From Streptomyces sp. D2-8 (lineage in GTDB: Bacteria > Actinomycetota > Actinomycetes > Streptomycetales > Streptomycetaceae), in contig NZ_JAAHBP010000002.1 in assembly GCF_023184515.1 (NCBI RefSeq), forward strand, positions 62,001 to 126,000: a DNA stretch of 64,000 nt, read 5' to 3'. This document shows, piece by piece, positions 7,667 through 16,411 of this stretch. The notes beneath the pieces are model-generated. The model saw nothing but the letters and a program-made list of their open reading frames with translations, was not told the DNA's origin and did no database searches. How positions within the stretch are numbered: the first letter of the stretch is position 1; each line of letters begins with the position of its first letter. A program made the position numbers and the translations under genes.

Positions 7667-9124
7667 TCAGTCCTTCAGCGCCGCTTGCATCATCGCCTTG
7701 GCGACCGGCGCCGCCAGGCCGTTGCCGCTGACCTCCGAGCGGGCCGCGTCCGACTGCTCCACGACCACCGCCACGGCGACCTCCTTGCCCGACGAGTCGG
7801 ACTTGCCGTACGAGGTGAACCAGGCGTACGGCACCTGGCTGTTGTTCTCGCCGTGCTGGGCCGTACCCGTCTTGCCGCCCACGGTCGCGCCCGGCACCCG
7901 GGCGTTCGTGCCCGTGCCCTTGTTCACGACCGTCTCCATCGCCGACTGCAGCTGCTCGGCGGTCGAGGAGCTGACGATCTCCTTCGTGCCCGCCTCGTCG
8001 TCGTAGTCCTCCAGCACATCACCGCCGCTGTCGGTGATCTGCGAGACCATATGAGGCGACACCAGCTTGCCGCCGTTGGCAATGGCCGCAGACACCATGG
8101 CCATCTGCAGCGGGGTGGCGGTGACGTCGAACTGGCCGATGCCCGTCAGCGCCGTCTGCGACGGGTACATGTCCGACGGGTACACGCTCGGGTGGGCCCG
8201 GACCGGCACATCCAGCTTGTCGTCGTTGAAGCCGAACGTCTCGGCCATCGCCTTCACCTTGTCCTGGCCCAGCTTCACGGCCATCTTCGCGAAGACGTTG
8301 TTGCACGAGTACTCCAGCGCCGTGCGGATCGTGGCGTTCGTGCAGGGCGCGTTCGGGTTCTCGTTGGTCAGGTCCCGGCTGGTGCCCGGCAGCGTGTACG
8401 GGTCCGGGCTGTCCGTCTTCTCGTCCACCGACGCGTACAGCCCGTCCTCCAACGCGGCCGCCGCCACGACCAGCTTGAACGTCGAACCGGGCGGCAGCGG
8501 CTGCCGCAGCGCACGGTTGACCAGCGGCTTCTCCGGGTCCGAGGTGAGCTTCTGCCAAGCCGCTCCCGCGGTGTTGGCGTCGGTCAGCGAGGTGGGGTTG
8601 TACGACGGCGTCGACACGACCGCGAGGATCTTCCCGGTCTTCGGGTCGACGGCGACGGCACCGCCCTTCTTGTCGCCGAGCGCCTCGTAGGCCGCCTTCT
8701 GCACGTCCGGGTCGATGGTCGTGACCACGTTGCCCGGCTCGGCCCGCTGGTTGGTGACGGTGTCCATCACGGACTTCAGCCGGCTGTCCGTGCCGTTGAG
8801 CAGATCGGTGTAGATGCCCTCCAGCTGGGTCGGGGCGTACGCCTGCGACGCGTAACCCGTCACCGCCGCGTACAGCGCGCCGTCGGTGTACGTCCGCTTG
8901 TACCTGAGGTCGCCCGTCTTCGTCGGCGCCGAGCCGGTGACCGACCGGCCGCCCACGATGATGTTGCCGAGCGGCGCCGAGTACGTCTCGATGGCGTTCC
9001 GCCGGTTGTCCTTGTCGTCTGCCAGCGCCCGGCCCTCGTAGAACTGCACCCAGGTCGCCCTGACCAGCAGAGCCAACACCAGGAGCAGCGCGAAGACCGA
9101 AGCGCGCCTGATCGTCTTGTTCAT
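7667..9124 (-). CDS. Class B penicillin-binding protein (transpeptidase)
   Basis: 485 residues. One N-terminal membrane anchor (residues 8-25), a dimerisation domain to about 140, and a transpeptidase domain with the three catalytic motifs: S-T-F-K at 214-217, S-C-N at 273-275 and K-T-G at 418-420. It cross-links peptidoglycan outside the membrane. The short size and the single anchor match the actinobacterial PbpA-type proteins, probably SCO1875 (recalled). It lies 54 bases after a response-regulator gene on the same strand, so it may share that operon's transcript. Confidence 0.93.
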   Translation of the reverse strand: MNKTIRRASVFALLLVLALLVRATWVQFYEGRALADDKDNRRNAIETYSAPLGNIIVGGRSVTGSAPTKTGDLRYKRTYTDGALYAAVTGYASQAYAPTQLEGIYTDLLNGTDSRLKSVMDTVTNQRAEPGNVVTTIDPDVQKAAYEALGDKKGGAVAVDPKTGKILAVVSTPSYNPTSLTDANTAGAAWQKLTSDPEKPLVNRALRQPLPPGSTFKLVVAAAALEDGLYASVDEKTDSPDPYTLPGTSRDLTNENPNAPCTNATIRTALEYSCNNVFAKMAVKLGQDKVKAMAETFGFNDDKLDVPVRAHPSVYPSDMYPSQTALTGIGQFDVTATPLQMAMVSAAIANGGKLVSPHMVSQITDSGGDVLEDYDDEAGTKEIVSSSTAEQLQSAMETVVNKGTGTNARVPGATVGGKTGTAQHGENNSQVPYAWFTSYGKSDSSGKEVAVAVVVEQSDAARSEVSGNGLAAPVAKAMMQAALKD

Positions 9125-9178
9125 CCCGCACAGGAGGACGAGCCACGGCGGGCGGATCGTTCCCGTCCGTCCGGATTC

Positions 9179-9841
9179 TCATCCGGCGTTCAGAAAGCCC
9201 GCTTCGTACGCGGCGATCACCGCCTGCGTACGGTCCCGGCTGCCGGTCTTGGCCAGGACCGCCGCGACGTGCGACTTCACCGTGGCCGGGCCGACCTCCA
9301 TCCGGCGGGCGATCTCCGCGTTGGTCAGCCCCTGCGCCATGTGCCGCAGCACCTCCCGCTCGCGGCCCGTGAGCTTCGCCACCCACGCGGGCGGCGCCGG
9401 GTGGGCCCGGGCGTGCTCGGTCGCGAGGGTGCGGACGGCCGCCGGGAACAGCAGGCTGTCGCTGCGCGCCACCAGCCGGACCGCCTGCACCAGCGCGTCC
9501 GCGTCCGCCCGCTTCAGCAGGAACCCGGCGGCTCCGGCCCGCAGCGCGTCGTACACGTAGGAGTCGTTCTCGAACGTCGTCACGACGACGATCCGCGGCG
9601 GCTCGTCCAGCGTGGCGAGGATCTGCTCGGTGGCGCGGATCCCGTCGGTCTCCGGCATCCGGACGTCCATCAGGACGACGTCCGGACGCAGCTCCCGAAC
9701 GACCGACACCGCCTCGGCGCCGGTGGCCGCCTCGCCGACCACCTCCAGGTCCGGCTCGGCGGAGAGGATGGCGCGCAGTGCGGTGCGCACCATGCGCTCG
9801 TCGTCGGCGAGGACGACACGGACCGGGGCCGGGCGGGTCAT
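9179..9841 (-). CDS. NarL/LuxR-family response regulator
   Basis: 220 residues. The receiver domain (1-120) has the acidic pair near the start (VVLADDE), the phospho-acceptor Asp in DVVLMDVRMP and the conserved Lys in GAAGFLLKRAD. The LuxR-type helix-turn-helix is at about 150-215 (LTGREREVLRHMAQGLTNAEIARRM, VGPATVKSHVAAVLAKTG). The start overlaps the stop of the kinase gene by ATGA, so the two are a coupled two-component system. Targets unknown; the adjacent penicillin-binding protein gene is a candidate. Confidence 0.95.
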   Translation of the reverse strand: MTRPAPVRVVLADDERMVRTALRAILSAEPDLEVVGEAATGAEAVSVVRELRPDVVLMDVRMPETDGIRATEQILATLDEPPRIVVVTTFENDSYVYDALRAGAAGFLLKRADADALVQAVRLVARSDSLLFPAAVRTLATEHARAHPAPPAWVAKLTGREREVLRHMAQGLTNAEIARRMEVGPATVKSHVAAVLAKTGSRDRTQAVIAAYEAGFLNAG

Positions 9842-11091
9842 GCGGGTCCTCTCATCGGCAGGCGCGCGTGCAGCCGCCAGGTCTGTGCCGCGGTCGGTCC
9901 CGCCGTCGCGGTCCCGCCCAGCAGCCTGGCCCGGTCCGTGATGCCCCGCAGCCCGTGGCCGCCACCGGTGCGCGAGGGAGCGGGGCCGGTCACCGGATTC
10001 TCCACGGTGATCTCCAGTTCCCCGCCCGTCACCGCGATCCGCACCTCCACGGCCGCCCGCTCACCGGCGTGCTTGAGGGCGTTGCTCAGCCCCTCCTGCA
10101 CGATGCGGTAGGCCTCGCGGGACAGCAGTGGGGGCAGCGCCTCCGGGTCGGCTTCCACGGTGGCCCGCACGCGCTGTCCGCCCGCCCGGGTGCGCCGCAG
10201 CAGCCCGTCGAGGTCGGCGGCGAGGGTGGGCGCCGGGGCGGTGCCGGGGGCATCGCCCTCGCGCAACACGCCCAGTACGGCGTCGAGTTCACCGACCGTG
10301 CGTCGGGTCGTGTCCTCGATCGCGGCGAGGGCCTCGCGGACGAACTCCGGGTCGGAGCCGAGGACCCGGCGGGCCGCGCTCGCCTGTAGGGTGACCGCGC
10401 TCAGGGCGTGGCCGACGGAGTCGTGCAGCTCCCGCGCCAGCCGGTTGCGCACGGCCAGGTCGGCCGCGCGGGCCTCGGCGGCGGCGAGCCGCTCCCGGGG
10501 CGTGGGACCGAGCAGCAGGGGAGCCCAGCGGGCCAGCAGCGCACCGCAGCCGGCCGCACAGCCGGCGAGGGCGACGAGCGACGCCACGCCCGCGACCGGG
10601 GCGAGCGCCAGGACCCAGGTGTGGTCGAAGACTTCGGGCAGGCCGAGCCGGCCGCCGCGCAGCCCCGACAGGAGCGGCAGCACGATCAGCACGGCGGCGA
10701 ACGGCGGCAGCGCCAGCGACATCCCCGCGATGATCCCGCCGAGCCCGAGATGCAGCGTGAACCAGGCGGCCGTACGGCCCTTCTCGCCCCGCGTCCGTGC
10801 GGGCCCGAGGGCGAGCCGGTCCGCCTCCACACCGCACAGCCAGCGCACGGCGGCCGACTCCAGCGGCCGGGTCAGCGGGAACAGCGAGGTGACGGCCGCG
10901 AGCGGCAGACCCACGCCGAACGAGGCGAGCTGGAGGGGGAAGGAGCCGAAGGCGTCCGCGGAGCCGGAGACCGGGCCGAGGACCACCGAACCGACCAGGA
11001 CGTACGGCGTGGCCAGCGCACCGCCGAGGATCAGATGGATCCAGCGCAGGCGCGCCCGCCGGCCGAACAGCGACCGGGCGACCGCGCTCAC
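9838..11091 (-). CDS. NarL-type sensor histidine kinase
   Basis: 417 residues from the GTG at 11091, which overlaps the stop of the upstream membrane-protein gene (GTGA). About six membrane segments occupy residues 20-210. The HisKA_3 dimerisation helix follows, with the phospho-accepting His in RELHDSVGHALSAVTLQAS. An HATPase domain ends the protein (REAYRIVQEGLSNALKHA, GHGLRGITDRARLLGG). It phosphorylates the response regulator encoded immediately downstream. The sensing part has no extracellular domain of note, so it may sense within the membrane or through the partner membrane protein. Confidence 0.92.
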   Translation of the reverse strand: MSAVARSLFGRRARLRWIHLILGGALATPYVLVGSVVLGPVSGSADAFGSFPLQLASFGVGLPLAAVTSLFPLTRPLESAAVRWLCGVEADRLALGPARTRGEKGRTAAWFTLHLGLGGIIAGMSLALPPFAAVLIVLPLLSGLRGGRLGLPEVFDHTWVLALAPVAGVASLVALAGCAAGCGALLARWAPLLLGPTPRERLAAAEARAADLAVRNRLARELHDSVGHALSAVTLQASAARRVLGSDPEFVREALAAIEDTTRRTVGELDAVLGVLREGDAPGTAPAPTLAADLDGLLRRTRAGGQRVRATVEADPEALPPLLSREAYRIVQEGLSNALKHAGERAAVEVRIAVTGGELEITVENPVTGPAPSRTGGGHGLRGITDRARLLGGTATAGPTAAQTWRLHARLPMRGPA

Positions 11092-12095
11092 GCCGCCCGC
11101 CGCGCGACCCTGGCCGAGCGCTCCGCGAAGGAGTAGGCGCCGATGGCGGCGACGAGGAGGCCGACGAGCATCTGCCCAGCGTAGGCGAGGTTCATCAGCG
11201 GCGTGGGGCGGTCGGCGAGGTCCGCCACGCCGACGGCGGAGGCCAGCGACAGCCACCCGCCCCAGCAGGCCACGGCACCCGAGCCGACCCAGGCGAGAGA
11301 GAGCGGCACCGACACCGGCAGGGCCCGGCCGCGCCGGAAGGCCGGCAGCACGGCACCGGCGACCGCCGCGAGGAGGAACACGACGAACAGGGCCTCCAGG
11401 ACGTAGAACTCACCGCCCCGGTCCGCCGCCCGGCCCTCGCTGAGTCCGGCGGAGACGCCGCAGGCCCACAGGACGTGGAGCGTGAGCGGCAGCAGGGCGA
11501 GCACGGCGGCGGCCGCGGCGAGGGCCCGGTGGGCCGGATCGACGGCACCGACGGGCAGGTCCCACACCCGCCCGCGCCACAGGTGACCCCAGCGGTCGCG
11601 CGCGTAGAGCACGAAGAGGGCGCCGAGGGCGAGACCTTGGGCGATGAACCCGGTGTACACGACGGCGAACACCCACTCGTCCAGGAAGGCCTCCCGGCCC
11701 GCCGACGAGGCACCGCCTCCGCCGAACGCCCTCACCACCAGCTGCGCCGGGAACCCCGCCATGATGGGCGCGAGCAGCCCGGTCGCGACCCACGCCGGGA
11801 ACGCCAGCAGCCACGCGGGCACCCGCAGCCCCCACGGCCGGGTCAGCACCAGCGCCAGCACGATCACCGCGCTGTCCAGCAGCATCGACAGACCGTTGAC
11901 CACGGCCATGGTGAGGCGGTCGTCGAGCAGCGAGCTGCCCGCGGGTATCCCGACGTGACTCCCGGCGATCCAGGCGGCCTTGAGGGCGAGGTACGGCACA
12001 CAGGAGACGACGGCGACGGCACGGAGGATCCGCCGCGGGCGGCCGGCACGCGCGGCGGGGCCGGGAGCGGCGGGGGAAGCGATCGACTGGGTCAT
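11088..12095 (-). CDS. Polytopic membrane protein, first gene of the two-component operon
   Basis: 335 residues with about eight hydrophobic segments separated by short loops (for example VAVVSCVPYLALKAAWIAG, MLLDSAVIVLALVLTRPWG, VLEALFVVFLLAAVAGAVL). No recognised domain. Its stop overlaps the start of the histidine kinase gene, so it is almost certainly co-translated with it. It could be an accessory sensor or a target of the system. Function unknown. Confidence 0.75.
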   Translation of the reverse strand: MTQSIASPAAPGPAARAGRPRRILRAVAVVSCVPYLALKAAWIAGSHVGIPAGSSLLDDRLTMAVVNGLSMLLDSAVIVLALVLTRPWGLRVPAWLLAFPAWVATGLLAPIMAGFPAQLVVRAFGGGGASSAGREAFLDEWVFAVVYTGFIAQGLALGALFVLYARDRWGHLWRGRVWDLPVGAVDPAHRALAAAAAVLALLPLTLHVLWACGVSAGLSEGRAADRGGEFYVLEALFVVFLLAAVAGAVLPAFRRGRALPVSVPLSLAWVGSGAVACWGGWLSLASAVGVADLADRPTPLMNLAYAGQMLVGLLVAAIGAYSFAERSARVARRAA

Positions 12096-12176
12096 GCGAT
12101 CAGGCTCCCGCGGGGGAGGCCGCCGGCGCCTCCTGCCCGGCGACGATCCGCCTCCGCCGGGCGGGGGAGAGGCCCC

Positions 12177-12650
12177 TCAGCCCTCCAGGATGAGCACCGT
12201 CTCGTCGATCTCGGCACCCCGGGCCGGGGCGTACCCCCGGGCCGCCGCCGCCACACGGAACCCGCACTTCTCCAGCACGCGCAACGACCCGGTGTTGTCC
12301 GACGCCGCCCGCGCGTACAGCGGGCGCTCGGGCACCTCGGCGAGCAGGGCCCGCAGGGCCTGTGTGGCGATGCCCTTGCCCCAGTACGCGCGGTCGATCC
12401 AGTACGTCACCTCGCGCTCACCCGGCACCCCGTACACCGCCGCGCTGCCGACCACGTCACCGTCGGCCAGGACCGTACGGGCGACGACGTCGGGCGAGGA
12501 GCGCTGCCGGGACCAGCGGGTGTCGAAGGCGGCCCGGTCGGTCGGATCCTCCGGGGTGAAGGCCGCCATGGTCAGGGACTCGGGGTCGTTCATCTGCCGG
12601 AAGAAGACCGGCAGATCACTGTCGTGGACCTGGCGCAGCTCGACGTTCAT
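12177..12650 (-). CDS. GNAT-family N-acetyltransferase
   Basis: 157 residues. The acetyl-CoA pyrophosphate-binding loop is in YWGKGIATQALRALL, and the C-terminal strand-helix SDNTGSLRVLEKCGFR is typical of the RimJ/RimL-like branch. Substrate not predictable. The gene begins three bases after the stop of the IclR-type regulator and is probably in its operon. Confidence 0.88.
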   Translation of the reverse strand: MNVELRQVHDSDLPVFFRQMNDPESLTMAAFTPEDPTDRAAFDTRWSRQRSSPDVVARTVLADGDVVGSAAVYGVPGEREVTYWIDRAYWGKGIATQALRALLAEVPERPLYARAASDNTGSLRVLEKCGFRVAAAARGYAPARGAEIDETVLILEG

Positions 12651-12653
12651 GCC

Positions 12654-13427
12654 TCAGAGCCTACGAGTCGCCAGTGTCAGTCGGTCCCGCGCGTCGAAGA
12701 GCGCGTCCTTCACCAGCTGCTCGTGCGCCGGAGTGAGCCGGGCCACCGGCACCGAGCAGCTGATCGCGTCCCGCGCCGGGGTGCGGTAGGGGATCGCCAC
12801 GCCGAAGCAGCGCAGCCCCAGCGTGTTCTCCTCGCGGTCCACGGCGAAGCCCTGCTCCCGCACCTGGCGCAGCTCCTCGATGAGCTTCTCCCGATCGGTG
12901 ATGGTGTGCTCGGTCAGCGCCGGCAACGTCTCCGGGAGCATCTTGCGGACCTGCTCGTCCGAGTAGGTGCTCAGCAGCGCCTTGCCGAGGGACGTGGAGT
13001 GCGCGGGCAGCCGGCGGCCGACCCGGGTGAAGGGGCGCAGGTAGTGCTGTGACTGGCGGGTGGCCAGGTAGACGACGTTCGTGCCGTCGAGGCGGGCGAG
13101 GTGGATGGTCTCGGTCGTGTCGTCCGAGAGCCGGTCCAGGGTCGGGCGGGCCGCCGCCACGACCTCGTCGCCGTCGATGTACGACGTGCCGACCAGCAGG
13201 GCCCGCACCCCGATGCCGTACCGCGTGCCCGTCGCGTCCGTCTCCACCCAGCCCAGCTCGACCAGGGTGCGCAGCAGCATGTAGAGGCTGGACTTGGGAT
13301 ATCCGACGGCCTCCTGGACCGCCGCGAGGGAGTGCATGCCGGGGCGTCCGGCGAAGTATTCGAGCAGTTCAACCGTTCGTACCGCGGACTTGACCTGCGC
13401 CCCGCCACCCGTCTCGCCAGCCGACAT
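12654..13427 (-). CDS. IclR-family transcriptional regulator
   Basis: 257 residues from the ATG at 13427 (AAGGGCG upstream). N-terminal winged helix-turn-helix at about 12-70 (VKSAVRTVELLEYFAGRPGM, VGYPKSSLYMLLRTLVELGW). C-terminal IclR effector domain from about 85 (RPTLDRLSDDTTETIHLARL, FTRVGRRLPAHSTSLGKALLS, CFGVAIPYR). IclR proteins sense small carboxylates and usually control an adjacent catabolic gene. Here the divergent neighbour is a semialdehyde dehydrogenase of sugar-acid catabolism, making it the likely target. It is followed by a GNAT gene. Confidence 0.92.
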   Translation of the reverse strand: MSAGETGGGAQVKSAVRTVELLEYFAGRPGMHSLAAVQEAVGYPKSSLYMLLRTLVELGWVETDATGTRYGIGVRALLVGTSYIDGDEVVAAARPTLDRLSDDTTETIHLARLDGTNVVYLATRQSQHYLRPFTRVGRRLPAHSTSLGKALLSTYSDEQVRKMLPETLPALTEHTITDREKLIEELRQVREQGFAVDREENTLGLRCFGVAIPYRTPARDAISCSVPVARLTPAHEQLVKDALFDARDRLTLATRRL

Positions 13428-13489
13428 CGCCCTTGACCCCTTCGTTGGACGGGAAATAGTCTCCACAGCATATTCATCATCAGAGACAG

Positions 13490-13507
13490 CGTTCAGTATA
13501 TCGAACG
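13490..13507. promoter_or_regulatory. Candidate IclR operator (CGTTC-n8-GAACG palindrome)
   Basis: The 18-bp site CGTTCAGTATATCGAACG has perfect 5-bp arms and a TATA centre. It lies in the 132-bp region between the IclR gene and the dehydrogenase gene. IclR-family operators are short palindromes of this form. Binding is inferred from position and symmetry. Confidence 0.5.
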
Positions 13508-13559
13508 CCCCTGGTGGATGACCCAGTACTGCGGCAATACATGTGTGGAGGGACCCGCG

Positions 13560-15089
13560 GTGGCAGCAGCACCAGTCTGGAGTGTCGACCCCCGAACCGG
13601 GAAGCAGCGCGAGCAGGTTGCGGTGGAGGCCACAGCCCAGGAGGTGGACGCCGCCGTCCGCGCCGCGCACGAGACACGCGGCGCCCTCACCGACCGCACG
13701 GTCCGCGCGGCCTTCCTGCGCAGCGCCGCGGACGAGCTGGAGGCGGCCAAGGACGGTCTCGTCGACGCCGCCGACGCCGAGACCGCGCTCGGCCCGGTCC
13801 GGCTGACCGGCGAGCTCGCCCGCACCTGCTACCAGCTGCGCGCCTTCGCGGACATCGTCGACGAGGGCGCCTTCCTCGACGTCGTCATCAACCACCCCGA
13901 CGACACCGCGACCCCGCCGATCCCGGACCTGCGCCGCTACAAGGTCCCGCTCGGCGTCGTCGCCGTCTACTCGGCGTCGAACTTCCCCTTCGCCTTCTCG
14001 GTCGCGGGCGGCGACACCGCGAGCGCCCTCGCGGCCGGCTGCCCGGTCGTCGTCAAGTCCCACCCGGACCACCCGGCCCTGTCCGAGTACGTCGCCAAGG
14101 TGCTGCGCCGCGCCGCCGCCCGGTACGACATCCCCGAGGGCGTCGTGGGCCTGGTCCACGGCTTCGAGGCGGGCGTCGAGCTGATCAGGCACCCGCTGGT
14201 CGCGGCGGCCGGCTTCACCGGTTCCGTGCGCGGTGGCCGTGCCCTCTTCGACGCGGCGGCGGCCCGCCCGGTCCCGATCCCCTTCCACGGCGAACTGGGC
14301 TCCCTGAACCCGGTCGTCGTCACCGAGGCCGCGGCCGCCGAGCGGGCCGAGGCGATCGGCGCGGGTCTCGCCGGTTCGATGACGCTGGGCGTCGGCCAGT
14401 TCTGCGTGAAGCCGGGCCTCGTCCTCGCGCCGGCCGGCGCCGCCGGTGACGCCCTGCTGAAGTCCCTGACCGACGCCGTCAGCGACACCGACGCCGGGGT
14501 CCTGCTCGACCACCGCATGCGCGACAACTTCGTGGCCGGGGTCGCCGAGCGGGCCGGGCTGCCCGACGTCGACTCCCCGGTCACCCCGGGTGCGGGCGGC
14601 GAGCACACCGTCAGCGCGGGCTTCCTCACGGTGCCGGCGAGCCGGCTGGCGGCGGAGGGCGAGCACGACCTGCTCCTGGAGGAGTGCTTCGGGCCGGTCA
14701 CCGTGGTGGCCCGCTACGAGGACGAGACCGAGGTGAAGGCGGTGCTGTCGCGGCTGCCCGGCAATCTCACGGCGACGGTGCAGTTGTCCGAGGAGGAGGC
14801 GGCGGGCGCGGGCCGCGGTGCGGAGATCCTCGCGGAGCTGACGCCGCTGGCCGGGCGTGTGCTGGTGAACGGCTGGCCGACGGGTGTCGCCGTCGCGCCG
14901 GCTCAGCATCACGGTGGGCCGTACCCGGCGACGACGTCGACGTCCACGTCGGTGGGCGGGACGGCGATCGAGCGGTGGATGCGGCCGGTTGCCTATCAGA
15001 ACGCCCCCGAGGCGTTGCTGCCGCAGGAGTTGACGGACGAGAACCCCTTGGGGCTGCCTCGCAGGTTCAACGGGCGTTTGGAGCGGTAA
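13560..15089 (+). CDS. Alpha-ketoglutarate semialdehyde dehydrogenase (2,5-dioxovalerate dehydrogenase type)
   Basis: 509 residues from a GTG at 13560 with GGAGGGA at 13547-13553. An in-frame ATG at 13518 lies before this ribosome site and is rejected. Aldehyde dehydrogenase fold: coenzyme-binding block VYSASNFPFAFSVAGGDTAS, catalytic Glu region HGELGSLNPV, nucleophile Cys in GVGQFCVKPG, and the C-terminal TSVGGTAIERWMRPVAYQN typical of the NADP-preferring ketoglutarate semialdehyde branch. It makes 2-oxoglutarate at the end of non-phosphorylated pentose, hexarate or hydroxyproline breakdown. Control by the divergent IclR protein is likely. Which upstream pathway feeds it cannot be seen here. 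Confidence 0.9.
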   Translation: MAAAPVWSVDPRTGKQREQVAVEATAQEVDAAVRAAHETRGALTDRTVRAAFLRSAADELEAAKDGLVDAADAETALGPVRLTGELARTCYQLRAFADIVDEGAFLDVVINHPDDTATPPIPDLRRYKVPLGVVAVYSASNFPFAFSVAGGDTASALAAGCPVVVKSHPDHPALSEYVAKVLRRAAARYDIPEGVVGLVHGFEAGVELIRHPLVAAAGFTGSVRGGRALFDAAAARPVPIPFHGELGSLNPVVVTEAAAAERAEAIGAGLAGSMTLGVGQFCVKPGLVLAPAGAAGDALLKSLTDAVSDTDAGVLLDHRMRDNFVAGVAERAGLPDVDSPVTPGAGGEHTVSAGFLTVPASRLAAEGEHDLLLEECFGPVTVVARYEDETEVKAVLSRLPGNLTATVQLSEEEAAGAGRGAEILAELTPLAGRVLVNGWPTGVAVAPAQHHGGPYPATTSTSTSVGGTAIERWMRPVAYQNAPEALLPQELTDENPLGLPRRFNGRLER

Positions 15090-15099
15090 GCGCCGTAGC

Positions 15100-15170
15100 G
15101 GCGCGGTGGGTTGCCGGCTTGCGGTTCGCTGTGGCTTGTCGCGCAGTTCCCCGCGCCCCTGAGCGGCGGA
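15100..15170. repeat. Dispersed Streptomyces intergenic repeat
   Basis: The segment around GTGGCTTGTCGCGCAGTTCC and CCGCGCCCCTGAGCGGCG between the dehydrogenase and DUF1349 genes matches, from memory, a short sequence found in very many Streptomyces intergenic regions. It can fold as a GC hairpin and may terminate the dehydrogenase transcript. Confidence 0.55.
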
Positions 15171-15188
15171 CCTGAAAGACTTGGTCGA

Positions 15189-15797
15189 ATGGATCTCGAA
15201 CTTCCCGAACTTCCTTTCAGCCTGCGCACATATGGCCCCGAAGCCCATTGGTCCTACGAGGACGGTGTGCTCACCGCTTGGGCCGGGGCGCGGCAGGACC
15301 GGTTCGTTCCGCCCACCGGTGAGGGGCTGGACCCGGCTTCCGACGCGCCCCGGCTGCTCGGGGCGCCGGAGGGCGATTTCCAGCTGATCGCCAAGGTCAC
15401 CGTCGGGTTCGGCGCGGCCTTCGACGCCGGGGTGCTCTACGCGCACGTGGGGGAGCGGGCCTGGGCGAAGCTCTGCCTGGAGTACTCCCCGGACGTCCCC
15501 ACCGTCTGCACGGTGGTCACCCGGGGCCATTCCGACGACGCCAACTCCTTCACCGTGGACGGCAGTTCCGTCTGGCTCCGAATCAGCCGCACCGGCCGCG
15601 CCTTCGCCTTCCACGCCTCCCGTGACGGCGAACGCTGGACCTTCGTCCGCCTCTTCACCCTCGGCGGCGAGAAGGAGACGGACGCGGCGCTGGTCGGCTT
15701 CATGACCCAGTCCCCGATGGGCGAGGGCTGCGTGGTGACGTACGACCACATCGAGTTCCGGCCGAGCTGGCCGAACGATCTGCGCGACGGCAGCTGA
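15189..15797 (+). CDS. DUF1349 (laminin-G-like fold) protein
   Basis: 202 residues, no signal peptide. The sequence runs as a beta-sandwich: SYEDGVLTAWAGARQDRF, FQLIAKVTVGFGAAFDAGVL, AKLCLEYSPDVPTVCTVVT, SSVWLRISRTGRAFAFHASR, ending GEGCVVTYDHIEF. This is the DUF1349 family (YesU-like), concanavalin-like lectin folds of unsettled role, some near carbohydrate operons. Catalysis is not indicated. It stands between the semialdehyde dehydrogenase and a GNAT gene on the same strand. Confidence 0.82.
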   Translation: MDLELPELPFSLRTYGPEAHWSYEDGVLTAWAGARQDRFVPPTGEGLDPASDAPRLLGAPEGDFQLIAKVTVGFGAAFDAGVLYAHVGERAWAKLCLEYSPDVPTVCTVVTRGHSDDANSFTVDGSSVWLRISRTGRAFAFHASRDGERWTFVRLFTLGGEKETDAALVGFMTQSPMGEGCVVTYDHIEFRPSWPNDLRDGS

Positions 15798-15842
15798 GGC
15801 GCGCCCGGGAACCGCATCGCGGCCGGCCTCGTCCTCAATTCC

Positions 15843-16337
15843 ATGATCAGCAACCGAGTGACTCCGGGCCGTGTGATCCGTACCGTCCTGCCTGCCGAGG
15901 TGGCGGACGTCGTCGCGCTGCACGCGCGGGCCAGGGCGACGTACTACCCCGACGGGCTGCCGCAGGACGGCACGGACTGGACCGAGGCCTGGCGCAGTGC
16001 CCTCACGCGGCCGGACGGGCGGGTGCTGTGCGTGGTGGAGGCGGGCCGCATCATCGGCCTCGCCTCCTTCCGCACCTCTGAGGACGCCCCGGCGGACTCG
16101 GTGAAGCTGTTCCAGTTCCACGTCGACCCCGAGCACTGGCGCCGCGGTGTCGGCGCCGCCCTGCACGCCGCCTGTGTGGAGGAGTGGCAGGCCGACGGCA
16201 GGCGTACGGCCGTCCTCGACGTGCACGTCGACAACCGGCGGGCGCAGGCGTTCTACCGGCGGCAGGGATGGGCCCCGGAACCGGCCGGGCCGGGGGATCA
16301 CCATCTGCGGATGCGGCTCGCCCTGGCCGGGGAATGA
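15843..16337 (+). CDS. GNAT-family N-acetyltransferase
   Basis: 164 residues. The core strand FQFHVDPEHWRRGVGAALHAACVEE carries the acyl-CoA loop (RRGVGAAL), and VDNRRAQAFYRRQGW is the terminal GNAT motif. The substrate is unknown. It starts 45 bases after the DUF1349 gene. Confidence 0.88.
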   Translation: MISNRVTPGRVIRTVLPAEVADVVALHARARATYYPDGLPQDGTDWTEAWRSALTRPDGRVLCVVEAGRIIGLASFRTSEDAPADSVKLFQFHVDPEHWRRGVGAALHAACVEEWQADGRRTAVLDVHVDNRRAQAFYRRQGWAPEPAGPGDHHLRMRLALAGE

Positions 16338-16411
16338 AGCTCGCTGCTTGAACGTTCATGCACTCGGCGGAGGGAGTCTCCGTACCCGTACGACCTGGAG
16401 AGAGCCGAGAC

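Noticed and set aside
13518..13559. ATG start for the semialdehyde dehydrogenase
   Set aside because: It precedes the GGAGGGA site, lacks its own and adds residues (TQYCGNTC) not expected for the family.
12654..16304. A 1216-codon open frame on the minus strand
   Set aside because: Only the part from 13427 to 12654 is a real gene (IclR). The rest is antisense to the dehydrogenase, DUF1349 and GNAT genes and has no recognisable fold. GC bias keeps it open.
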